From contig NC_081336.1 of NCBI RefSeq assembly GCF_022539665.2, forward strand, positions 4,480,221 to 4,544,220: 64,000 bases of DNA, in the 5' to 3' direction. The first letter of the stretch is position 1; every line of letters starts with the position of its first letter. Below the pieces are notes generated by a model. The model did no database searches. It was not told where the DNA came from and worked only from the letters and a program-made list of their open reading frames with translations. Source of the DNA: Daphnia carinata (lineage: Eukaryota; Arthropoda; Branchiopoda; Diplostraca; Daphniidae). The position numbers and the translations under genes were made by a program. Below, piece after piece: positions 37,847 to 49,688 of this stretch.

Positions 37847-39347
37847 ATGCGCTTCAAGTTTGGTAATTTCGGGCGTTTGAGGCATGGTGGTAGTCCTTAC
37901 GAAGACAAGCGTTGGCGTTGTTGTCTTTGTTGTCATGTTAGGACAGGTACCATCTTTTTAGGAGTATGGCACCTAGTAAGTAGCTTTTTTCATTTGTTGT
38001 TATTTATTCTTATGTTCATAATCATTATTGACTACTATTTGCAGGCTTTGCATATGTTGTCATTGGCTGCTATTGCAGTCTTGGTCTTGCATCCACAATC
38101 CATTAACCAAAAATCTGTCCTACGAAATGGAAATGGAATATCTTTTGCCGAAGGTGAAATTGATCAAGATTTGCTTTCTGTCCTCCCAACACCACTGAGT
38201 GCAGAAAATCATGAAGAACCACAAGCTCTACCATTATCAGAAACTATAACAGGACCAGTTCAACCAGCAAAGTCAAATACTGATGCTTCATCTAAACTTC
38301 TGTATGGATCTTTTGTTTATAAAGATTGGTTTGGTGAACATCCACCCCCAGATCGTCATGTGACCTACCGTAATAATCATTAACTATTTATTAACTAATT
38401 AGGGTATAGAAATTTAATGCAATTTCTATTTTTCAGAGGATTTAAATATTAGCATTGGTGTAAATTTTTGCACATTGGGCATCACTCTACTGATGATTTA
38501 TGGAGCAGTTCGAGGCAAATCAATGTAATTATTAATCAACAATTGTAAGACTAGCACATAACATTAAACATAATCAAATCATTATTATGTGTATTTCAGT
38601 TACATTATGCCCTTTTTTTGTCTCCAAGCCTTTGAGTTTTTTGTTACAAGGTAAGAACAGAATGCTAGCTCATGGAAAAGTTTGTACTAAAAGTTATTTT
38701 TTTTTTGGGGGGGGGGGGTTTCAGCCTGTCTGTCATTGGCTACTTGTCTTATGTACCTGACATTAGACAAGTTTTGATTAAAAGCCCAAACATCCCACTG
38801 AGGAATGAACTTCTCGCCATGGATCCACAGGTAGTTCTGTTACAATAATTTTTGTTTTATTATTATATGTGTAAAACTATAGCTAAATGTGCACGTTATT
38901 TTTTCATTACAGTGTCTCTCCTTGCTAATTTTGGCTGGCATTTTGTTAATGCTAATGGCCAAAGTTTATTTCATCAGCATTGTTTGGAGTTGCTACAAAT
39001 ACCTTACTATGAGGGCCGAAGGTAAATTTTAAAAAATTGTGATTTAAAAAAAGAAAATTCCTTTCAAATTACTTCTCTTCTATTTAGCCGTCCTCGAACG
39101 GGACAATTGCATTTCTGGTATAGTTGATGGACAAAACTTGCTTGAAATTCCTTCTTCTATGTGCTCACCTGGCTCGGACTTGCCAGACTATGCTACAGCA
39201 ATGTCGGATCCGCGTTTCGCTAAAAAACCTATCTATCCCGTTCCGCCTCCGCCGTATGCTGCTGTCGCTGATGTAACATCGGATTCTGAAGCTTCTGAAT
39301 CTGAGACTGCTAACGCCGCTCTATCACCTGAAACTCCAAAACCTTAA
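37847..39347 (+). CDS. LAPTM4: LAPTM4-type lysosome-associated transmembrane protein
   Basis: Seven exons: 37847-37975, 38045-38369, 38437-38524, 38600-38650, 38725-38830, 38913-39021, 39088-39347, giving 355 residues. The ATG at 37847 (MRFKFGN) is used; the frame upstream opens only with GTG. The N-terminal RWRCCLCCHVRTGTIFLGVW matches LAPTM4A (CCGCCHVRTGTIILGTW) closely. Four hydrophobic segments follow. The luminal loop after the first (about 95 residues) is longer than in vertebrate LAPTM4. The tail carries YPVPPPPYAAV, a PPxY motif expected to bind Nedd4-type ubiquitin ligases and steer lysosomal sorting, plus SDSEASESETA. Known role: late endosome/lysosome membrane protein affecting small-molecule and lipid handling. 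Intron 1 is stop-free and a multiple of three. The acceptor before exon 5 follows a run of twelve G. Confidence 0.93.
38707..38718. repeat. G12 run beside a splice acceptor
   Basis: Ten T, then twelve G, then TTTCAG directly before LAPTM4 exon 5 (38725). Confidence 0.95.
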
Positions 39348-39713
39348 AGCAGTTCAAAGTCGTGGAAAGGATAAACTTTAGAGTTATACTACAAAAATTT
39401 GCCTGGCGAATCCAGTGGGCTTAGTGCTACCACGAATTTACTTCTCATATTACCACCCCCTTTGTTAACTTTTTTTTTTATTCTTTAAGTTTTTTTAAAT
39501 TATAGAATAAGAACGCTTCGGTTATTACGTAGAGTCAAGACTGCAACTGTAGATGTTTAGAAACGCAAGAATTCTTTCGTCTTTTGTGGTGTATTCTATC
39601 CCATATTGATAAAGCCCCGGTACTATAAAGCGTGGCGCCTGTCCCATAGATTACCAAAAGATGCTAGAAATGTGTATAAATAACTTTCTTCGATCGACGT
39701 ACTTTACCTTTTC

Positions 39714-39719
39714 AATAAA
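39714..39719 (+). terminator. poly(A) signal of LAPTM4
   Basis: AATAAA lies 367 bases after the LAPTM4 stop, the first canonical hexamer downstream that is not part of an A-run. Confidence 0.55.
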
Positions 39720-41014
39720 CTTAATATGGCTGTAATCTACTTGCTTGCTAGCATGAGCGGTTATCAATTAGATTTGAAGTAAAACATCCAATGGACATAA
39801 GAAATGCATCTTCGTCTATTGGTGCGAAACTTCTAATATTAGAAAGTGATTATGAACGGGAAGTTTCATTTCCTGGTTGAATTTTTCGCCTGTCAGTGTT
39901 TGTCATAGCGATAATAGATTTTCAGCAGGTACGTGAAATGAGATTAATTTGCTATTCCAAGTGTAAAAGTTCATTGTTGTCTGAAACTTTTAGAAATTGT
40001 GAAACATCTCAGAAACAACTCAAATGGAGAGTCGTGGCAATAATTCAAGTTGTTAAGCTTAATATCTTTTACGTTTACAATTTCATTTACTTTTATTGAC
40101 GATCGCCATCAGCGTCTTAAATTCAAATAGGTATTACATCATGACAAAACGCAATATAAGAGTAAGATACGCATCAATAAAAAACAATTCGAGTCAATTG
40201 ACTGTTGAATACCTTGGTTTTACACAACAAAATAAAAACAAAATTATCTGCATGATATTTATATCGTGAATGATTAATATTATCTAAGGCCAAGCCGCGG
40301 TAGGGTATTTGATGCACTTGTTTCGATAGAATGCTTACTTTTTTGTTACTTTTGTTTAATTGCTATTTGGTTCTTGAATTAAATCACCCCTTTCCGCCAA
40401 AATGCCAAAACATATACAAACTGTACAATGTAAAAAAAAAAATGTTCTCGTGTTTTCATTGCCTTGCATTCTGAATTTTCATTTCTTACTCAAGCTGTTA
40501 CCGGGAATGCCGAGACTTAATTAATGGACTGAATGGAAAAGCAGTTACACCGTTTCCTTTAGCAAATGAAAACTTAATTTTTCCACTCAAGGACTTCTTC
40601 GTTGCAGCATAAATACGACGTGAGAATGATAACAAAACAAAACGTTATGTAGGAGGAGGCAATGCTAACAATAGCACGTCACTGGCAAACTGAACACAAA
40701 ACAACAAATGTACGCTACATAAGCTAGACTATATAGCGTGTCATTTCAAATAACAAAAAAAAAACATTGAAATAAAAACATGCATTCACTTCTGATTTGG
40801 AAAAGCATGATTGAACCAACATTAAAACCGTTCATAATCAACACTGTTAAAAGGTCACAATTTTGTATCGAAATCTCATCGAACGGTAAAAGTTGAAACG
40901 TCGCAATCATCTGTTACGGTGAAAACGAGACGTTATTATGTTTGAATTCATGCTGATTAACTTTGCTGTTACGAACCGAATAACAGTAACGCTTCGGACC
41001 ACAACAGAAAAATT
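39720..41014. other. Intergenic stretch between converging LAPTM4 and protease genes
   Basis: AT-rich sequence that must include the 3' UTR of the minus-strand protease. No open frame is supported. Confidence 0.6.
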
Positions 41015-44000
41015 TTACAACGTCGCCGGTGTGCAGTTCCTTTCATCGCTGCCATCGCTGCACTCGACGATTCCATTGCAGACGTGACTCTTCGGCCTGC
41101 GTTTCAAATGAAAGGAAAAGAAAAAAAGCACGAAAAACGGTAAGAAATCTTGGCAAAATACCAATAGTACAGTACGTCAATGTGAAAAACTTACAGGCAC
41201 TGGCCTAAGAGACATCGATGGCCATTGATGCATTGCGTTGGCCGTCTGGTATTTCGATAAGTGCCGTTTACCACCTGATCTATCCAGGCGACGTATCGCG
41301 CCACTTTGGTATAAACACCGGGTCTATTTGCTCTAGCGCACCCATAACCGTTGCTCGTCACACCTTGCAGGGTCCATCTGCCATCAGGTTCCTGAAATAA
41401 TCGATTCCATTGTAATATCTACCACATTTCGGTGAGCTATATAAAATTTCTGTTATGAATCGCGAGAGCGGACGCAAAATCAAATGTGCTGCATCACGTT
41501 CGTTAATATTAAAGATAGAAAACGCCAGAAGCTGTTCGGCAAGAATTACCTCGCACATGAGTGGGCCTCCGGAATCGCCCAGACAGGCGTCACGTCCGCC
41601 TCGATCAAAACCAGCGCAAAACATGTTGTTGGTGAGGCGATAGAGAGGAAGGAAGAGGGTCCGTTTTCGGCACTCTTCTGTCGAGACTAGAGGTAACTGA
41701 ACTTGCTGTAGGGTGTCGGCTGTTGATGAAATGGCACATCACAAAGGGTGGGACAGAAACAAGAAATATGTCACCGTTATTAACAGTAATTGACGGTGCG
41801 AATTTGAAAAAAGAAAAATTCCAAAACGCTTACGGAAAACGCGCCCCGTTTCATAGAGTTGTCCCCACCCGACGACGGTGCAAAGCCTTCCGTCGCGAAT
41901 GTCGGCTGTGGGTGGAGGAAGGCACACCGGCCGGATATAGTCGGTGAAGCGAACAGGCTCTTCCATGCGAAGAATGGAAATGTCGTTGACAAACCCAGTG
42001 TCTATGTAGCCCGGATGAATAAAGATGTGCGATATGACTCGCACCTGCTCGTGCGGTGACAACAAATTCGATCCCCGTCGGAGTGCTCCTAGCCGGGCTA
42101 CCCAATGGTCATCTAAGGCACTGTAATCACCATTTGATTTCATTAATATTTCGAATAAATCTCTTTAAAAATCCATTGAAAAATTGCTAAATGAAGTGAG
42201 CCGAGAGCTAAGGGCTAGACATAAAAAAGGGAGGATCTTTCTACTCACTGGTAGAAGCAATGACCAGCCGAGACAAGCCACTGTGAGGAAATTAAGGTGG
42301 CGCCACACTGGAAGTCTCCTTCCTTATAAAGAGCCGCTTGCCACGGCCATGCACCCGGTGTTGAATTCGCTCCACCCACGATCCTTCTCAAATATTAGAA
42401 TTGCAAAAAAGGGGCGTTGAAGCAAGATTGTGCATCGAAGCAATAATCAAAAGAGGAAAATTAACATTTTTACAAGGCTACCAACATACCTTGCCCTCGT
42501 GGATACCAACTGGGGCCGGACACCACATTCGAGATCGCGACATTGAACGTGAACAACTTGACGCTTGGAGCATTTGCTTGTGGTGTAATCCAGCATGGAG
42601 GCTCGTGGGCTTTCGACCAGCATCTCGCCGTCTTCGTCTATGTTCTCATACTCGTTATCTTCGTTCCCCGATTCAACCAGCTCGAAGTACGATGAGTCCT
42701 GACCCGATCGCGAAGAATCCAATTTCCTTTCAGCTCTTTCTAATCCGCTATTCAATGCAGAAAAAAAAAATGTAACAAATTATTTTTTTAAATAGTAAAA
42801 TAGAGCTTAATATTAAGTAGAAAAAGGACATGCACTTTCAAGATGCCTATCGAAGATTGGCGTGTTGTGAAACCTGAGCAATTGAATTCCATTAAGCCAT
42901 ACGCCGACATTTTAAATTGTCAGGTAGACAGATGTTAACATTTCGCCAATCGCGTGCTACATTACGAAAAACACTAAATGTACGAAGAAAACACGCAAGC
43001 GACTTACGTGAATGTTAATTCTCTGCAAACAGCTTTTCCGAGGTCGTTCACTTGAAAAGATTGTCGAAGTTTTTCGACCGCCGTCTCAAAATTTTGCATG
43101 CAAAGTTTTCCCCAGCGGCCTTCCCGACGAACCATCAAATAACCTGTTTTTCGCATGAAACGCAAACGGATGAATTCACGTTCCAACAACGATGTTAAGA
43201 ATGGCAGTCAGAAACAAATGAAGAACATAAACTACATCGTGCAGGCAGCGACACCAAAACAGATCATCGAGAACAAAAACGTAGCCTAGCGTGGAAAGCG
43301 TAAATGCTGTACCGGAATTGGAGTAACTCATTTCTTCAGTAGAGTCAAGATGGTGAGCTAAGGCGATACAATGGCGTTCGTCGTCTCCGTTAGGGCAATC
43401 TACGCCAAAGCCAAAAATTAAAACAAATGAAATATTTATGACGTAACTTAAGGTTGAGCGTATAACCAAGACATTTCATAGCGCAAAAACGCCAGTAAAA
43501 ATTAAATCAAATTACCGCGGATGCCATTGCAAATCAGATTGCGGTCGATGCACACCTTGCTGTTCGGACAAATGTATTGTCCCGGTCGGCACCACTCTGC
43601 AAAGGGCGACCAATGATGGTCAGTTAGGAAAGTACATTAGCATAAAATCGTAAGTAATAACAACATACCACATTGGTTTTCATCAGAATAATCCCAACAG
43701 TCGACGATGCCATCGCAGATTTTGCGGGACAAGAACTGAGCGCGCAGGAAGTCGGCACATGTGCAATTTAACTCGTCCGATCCATCGTGGCAGTCGCTCA
43801 TCTGATTGCAGCGCGCCAATAACGATACGCATTCACCGCTCGCACATCGAAATTGATCGTCGCAATCTGGATATCATTTAATGGATTAATTACTTCAACA
43901 CGATGGTATTCCGCACGGTCACACTTAACTCGACAAATTTGTTAGCCAATGAAAATATACAAAACTTGTACGAGAACAATTTAGATCAACGGCGGGCTAT

Positions 44001-47000
44001 AACTATGGAAGAAAATGAAAGTAAAAATAACGCATAAGCAAACGAAAAAGTAGGCCTTGATCAAGTAAGTAGCATTGATAAAAGGACCTCGGTACATTAA
44101 CACACATGCATTCGATTTTCGTAACGAGTCTATAAAACTACATTGACATAAAAGGTCAATCGCTTCGTCACAAATGAGGAGGTTATCACTAACATGGTCA
44201 ACGATACAGCCATTAAACAAATAGGTCGTTCAAGGTGCCAATCGATATCGTGTAAGTGCGTCAACCACATCCGATAAGAAATTTAAATAAATAAAAAAAA
44301 TGAATGAACGATTTTACCTGCCAACGTTGTAGTTAATTCGGTGGGAAAGCTAGTGACAGGGTGTTGAGTGCTGGATGTGAGTCCATTAATTGCAATCTCA
44401 GTGGACGTCGTGACGTTGGTGTCCTCATTCTGAAAAGAAGGCGCGGCCGACGTGATAACGGTCGGCGTGCTGACCTCGACATTGGCACTATTGCTGTTAC
44501 TCGAGTTGGGATTGCGTGTATGATGATAAAGGGCGTTCAGAATAGCGGGCGGTCGGAAAGGCATATGCGTCCAAGGTTTCAACCGGTCGTCATCGACTTT
44601 CTTATTGCTGGCCTTATTCTTCATGTCATTATTTTCCAGTTGCTCTTGCTGGACCAGCGTTAGCGACGGAGCGGCTCCATCTATTTCCACTTGGGCCGGC
44701 GATTCGCCAACGGTTAAGTCCGCCAGCAATTGCGACAACACGTCGTGGACGCTTTGGCCTTGATTCAATTTAAACGTGTAGATGGGAGAGTTGTTGTTGC
44801 TGCGGTGTTTGCTGCTCTCCGCCGCCTGGCCGCCTTGAGGTTTCGAGGTGCTAAACAAACCTTCGATCGGCAGGCTGGCAGATAAATTGTCCCGTTGCAT
44901 CGCCTCGCTTTTGCTCACCTGGGGTCGTGGAAGCGGCCGTCTAACGGGCGGGAAGAAATCTGTCAACGATTCTACTTGCTGCTGCCTTTCAGAATTCAAT
45001 TCTCTCGGATTGCGCGTCGTGTCTGACGTCTGTTTGCCAACGAGGGCATCGTCAGGGAAAGATTTTTGAGCGCGCGGGCTTTCCACCAATTTTTCACGAT
45101 CGTTTGCGAGCGTCAACGATGTCTGTACTTGGAACGATTGAGGGAGAATAGCGTCGTTGTTGCTTCTATTCATGGTCGATACGATGAAGCCGGCCACGGA
45201 TAGGGGACCTATTGGAAGAGATTGGAAATCGGATCGGGTCGAGTCAGTTGCGTTTTCTTCCCACGGTTTAGGTCGCATAATCGGTTGGATGCCCGTATAA
45301 GACACGGCCGTCGGTTTAATCGTAAAGAAACGGGAAGGGGAAGTGGGGCCATTAGGCAAGGAAACCTCCGTAGTAGAATTAGACAATTGCTGTCGATTCT
45401 GAGCTAATTTCACGTTATTTAATTGAGAATTAAACCATTGGAGGAAAGAGAATTTTGTTGGGGTAACTGTCGATGTAACTTCAACCGCTGGTGTTTCATC
45501 CTCATAAAGAGCAACTCCCTTGTTCTCATCCTGCGCCGCAATGTTTGCAATAATTCGGTCTTGTTTGACGTTCGTTGGTAATTGAGTAGTCAGTTGATGA
45601 CCCTTTTCTTCGGCAATGTCGTAAGCCACGGCCGGCTCAAGTGCGTGATTCTCGAGGCCGATCTTATAGATGTCGGGGTCATCTTCATGAGCTGGCGAAT
45701 GATGATGCGTTGTTGTTATGGAAACTGGCGGCTTGTGCGGAGTCATCGTCGTCGAAGGACTCGCTATCGCACTGCCGCTGTTTGTTCGAGTGTTCACAAA
45801 CAGCGGTTTCCATTCAGTGTCATCGTAAGTCAACTTCGGATCTTGTGTCGGAACAACAACGGCACTCGCGGTCGTGGTTTCTACGGGCACAATTCTGACT
45901 ACGGTGGTTGTTAATTTTTCCGTCGGAACGGATGATTCAGTGGTTCGTTCCACGCTGTGATGATTGCTGTTCTCACTGTTGATATCGACGTCGGCGTCGG
46001 TGGTGAATAAACTTTCGTCTTCGGTGGTATTCGATGGGTTTTCCGCGACGTCATCTTCGAAATCGATTTGCGGTACAGGTTCGTTGTCCAACGAGTTCTC
46101 TTTGTCTTCGTCGACATCGTCCTCTTCAACAACGTCGGCGATCTGCAAACGTGATCTTGGACCCTGGCTTAGCATGGCCGGTGGTGGAATGTGTCCTAGG
46201 TGACGTAATAATAAAGAAAAAGGCGAGTCTTTAGTTTAGTAGAGATAAAAGGAGGTGATTAAGCGATGCTTACTTTCAACTTTGATGCTATCAATGTCAA
46301 CCACAACGGCCTTAAAGGCAACGGGCTCGACGGCCATCACCTCTTGAACCATGACGTCCCTGACGGATGATTCCGTTTCACCGATTTGACTGTGTAAAAG
46401 GCGCAAGGAAAGCGTGAGTGTAGCACGACTTTTTCTTATTATTATACAGACATTATCGTCTAGATACTTTAGATTTCTGAAAGCAATTCAAAGTCAATCC
46501 TCAATCGAGAAGGCCCACTTTAAAATGCGCATAACATATCAGCGAGGAATTCAGGTTTAAAAGATTTGCATAAACTGCTATTGTTTCGCTATGCACCCTA
46601 CCATATTATTATGAATTAATTAGGTAACTTACACTGGGATCTTACGACGATCGAAGAACAAACGGAAGTGAACAATCAAACTGCCGTTGGTGAAACGCTC
46701 CACGGAACATCGCCGGTAAGATTCGGATAACGGACTGGCCTTGTACACACTGTCAATCTGCAAACAAAACCACACCACAAACGTTCGTTTCAATGTTAAT
46801 TGCACTTCTTTTACGATGCTGAAAACCAACGAGTCCAAAAACATTAAACGGTTTCATACCAGACGACGGTAGCGATCGGATTTCGTGCGAAATTGTGGAC
46901 TAGCAGGATCGGCGAGATTGAGACGGAAGTTATCACCACGACTGATTCGCAGGGAGCAATCAAATTCAATTTCATCTGTTTGATCACACGAGAACAAGGA

Positions 47001-49688
47001 AAAATGAATCACATGAGACGAACGTAAAACATTTTGGTCCCCGTAGAAAAACAAAAATGACGGTTTCAATGTCAATAAAAAAGGTAAACAAGCGTGGCCA
47101 TGGCTACGTGCTATAATTATTGTGAACTACATTCGATGACCGTAACAAAATCGCTTGGAATTAACTCTTTTTCTAAGGTCATTTATGAAATGAAGGTCGT
47201 TATATGTACGAAGCGCAACGATACCAAACTAGAAATGCATAACTTAGTAAGAGTAACGAACTAGTACTCACATTTATCTCCATCCGAGTGATTAGTCATA
47301 ACTGCAGGCAACAGCAGCAATCCAAAGAACCAAATGCCGGAATGAAAACAAAGAGAAATATTTCCATTCAGTAAGTTCTACTCACCAATTAGGATTTTAG
47401 GACATAAGCTAAACACTTTTTTTTAAGTTCCAATAAACAACAACCAACAGGCAAAACAAGAGGCTATTTCATACCTCCAAGATAAGCAGCCACAGCGGCA
47501 ATGGCAAGTACGGCCATCACAACCAAAGCGGCTGTGGTGATGAGCAAAGTGCTGCACACTTGCTTCTTATCGCTGACATCTTTGCCACCGCTACCCGGCC
47601 GGTAGAGTTGTGAAGAATCGCTACCCCACATAGAATAGGCTGGTACGCTTCCGGAAGCTGGATGATCTATCACCGATGTTGAGTAAGGTGACCCGCTGAT
47701 GTAGACACCGCCTGGCATACCGCCGTAAGACATTGAACCGACCGGACTCTGAATTGGTGACGCCAACATGACAAAGAATTTTTTTTTTTTAATGCATAAA
47801 TTACAAAGGGCTTTAAGATATATGAACGTGACTAAATTCATTAGCCAACGGCCAAAACGAATTTGCATTCAAACGTGATCTTCAAAAAAAAAAAAGAAGG
47901 TGGAAATTTTCGGATTCCTTGACACTCTTTCAGCCAATGGGCTGGGTGTTGTTTACGGCTACTTTCAATGCTGATTTACATCAAGCGTCGCCTTAATGAC
48001 ACCTTGTCATAGGTTAACAATTAAAAAGTCATTCTAGAATAAATAAACCTCAGTTTCCATTTTGAATAGGCAACAATTTCCTTTTAGCCAACCGTAGTTG
48101 CGGTCGCGCGCCATATATAAATCTTAAAATATGACGCGTTATTATAAAGCAACACGTTTCCAGTTTGAAAACCAAAATTGTATTTTAGAGCTCTATTCTG
48201 ACTGAGAAAAAAAAAATAATCTCTATCAGTCAAGTGGCCCAAAAGGTCAATGGACAGGGCGTTTACTTCTCTCTCGCAACAACCGCCGCAGGGAGAGATC
48301 GTTGACCAACCAGGTGGGAAAAAAAAGAGAGGAAAAATCCGGTTGCCCGTCTTATGATGTCTGCATCACAATCGGTCAGCAACACAAAGAAATGAGAATA
48401 TTTAAAAAGAAATATTCAAGCGAGCGGAGTGTTGAAAGCACATGATAACACAACCAGAAGAGGACGTTGCTAATACGTTTGGGTGTAGCAAATTGCGTAA
48501 GCGTCTAGTTCAACTTGATTGACGCAATAAATCAACATTTCAATCTAACCGTACTAAATATTGTGGCAGCATCCCCCCCCCCCCCCCCGAAGAAGGGCAA
48601 ATAGAGGAATTTCCTTTTTTATTTGTGAATGATGAACTTGCCGCTACCCTTAACTGCCTACCACGACCACGACCAATAGACCCCCAATATAACCTTCCAA
48701 GGTCAAGGCCGGTCAAGCCTCTGACCATGATTGAGTAGTTTAAGGTAGATGCGAAACTGCCCATGAACTTGAGTCACGTCTGGTAAGGGAAAACGATTCC
48801 GGGATGCGCGCGCACACGTGTCTTACCGCATTCGGCGATCGTTCGATTTCAAAAGTCTACCGGTCAATTCCCCCCCACGCGCAACAAAAAATCGTTGTAT
48901 TCATCGTCAAGAAAAAAAAAAAAATCCAAACACAATTAGCAATGAAATCTAGCAGCAAGAAATTAAGCAGCAGTCATTAAACATGGAAGCCTTTGTTTTT
49001 ATTATTATTATTACTACTATCGTTTGCAACAAAGTGCAAAGCGGAACGACGTCCCTGATACTTAAACCACAAAAGAAGCAACACTAAGCAGACGTTGACC
49101 ACGATCAAGGTCGACTGATTTTTACCTTCAACGTTGCGGTGGGGCGAGAAAAATAAAAGTAAAAATTGACGCACATATTTTAAAGGGGGAAAAGCCAAAC
49201 GCCCTCACAGCTGACTCGATTCTATAGTCCGATGCGTGTGAATTTGTTCTTGGTTCGTTTTTTCATGCTCTTGGCCTTCAAGGTCTTGCTAACATTGAAC
49301 ATTTGGGCTCGTAAAACCCTGTGCTTACTCAACTAGCCAGAAATTATATCATGAATCATCGTAATTGTTTGTGTTTCTTTCTGCTATTTAATGCACAAGT
49401 GACCTCATCGACCCTGACAGACCTCACTGACTACCTGTCATATTACGACAGACACACCACACTCCGTGGTGAACTGCCATGTAACAATCGGTAAGGCTAT
49501 TCACGAAGAAAGCGTTTAAAGGTACTTACGGGTGGAGGATGGGCAAAATTGCGGCCGATTTGGCGATTCTTTTGCTGGTGAGTTGAAGCTGGACGATGAT
49601 GGCGTGATTTAGTGTTACGTACTTCGTGACTCGTGTCGCTACTCTCTTCAATTTCCATCGTAGACATGGACGGAGAACTGCTGGACAT
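41015..49688 (-). CDS. Modular type II transmembrane serine protease (SEA, LDLa, SRCR, trypsin, LDLa)
   Basis: Seventeen minus-strand exons: 49688-49530, 47748-47475, 47301-47272, 46975-46860, 46757-46633, 46389-46274, 46195-44318, 43866-43669, 43596-43516, 43399-43313, 43143-43008, 42747-42490, 42383-42249, 42120-41834, 41719-41550, 41391-41195, 41096-41015; all phases close to 1442 residues. Order: cytoplasmic Ser-rich tail; membrane anchor near 117-144 ([20 protein letters not shown]); SEA domain about 150-272; Ser/Thr/Asp-rich linker about 275-898 in one exon; three LDLa modules about 900-1005; SRCR about 1021-1150; trypsin domain from the activation site AR/IVGG at about 1152. Catalytic His is in SAGHC, Asp in NDISIL, Ser in GDSGGP, and Asp in DACLGDSGG predicts trypsin-like specificity. 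A fourth LDLa ([10 protein letters not shown]...SDGSDERNC) ends the protein. Family: arthropod membrane proteases of the corin/nudel class, exact orthologue unclear. Confidence 0.88.
48573..48588. repeat. C16 homopolymer in the first protease intron
   Basis: Sixteen consecutive C bases within the 1.8 kb intron between exons 1 and 2 of the protease gene. Confidence 0.95.
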
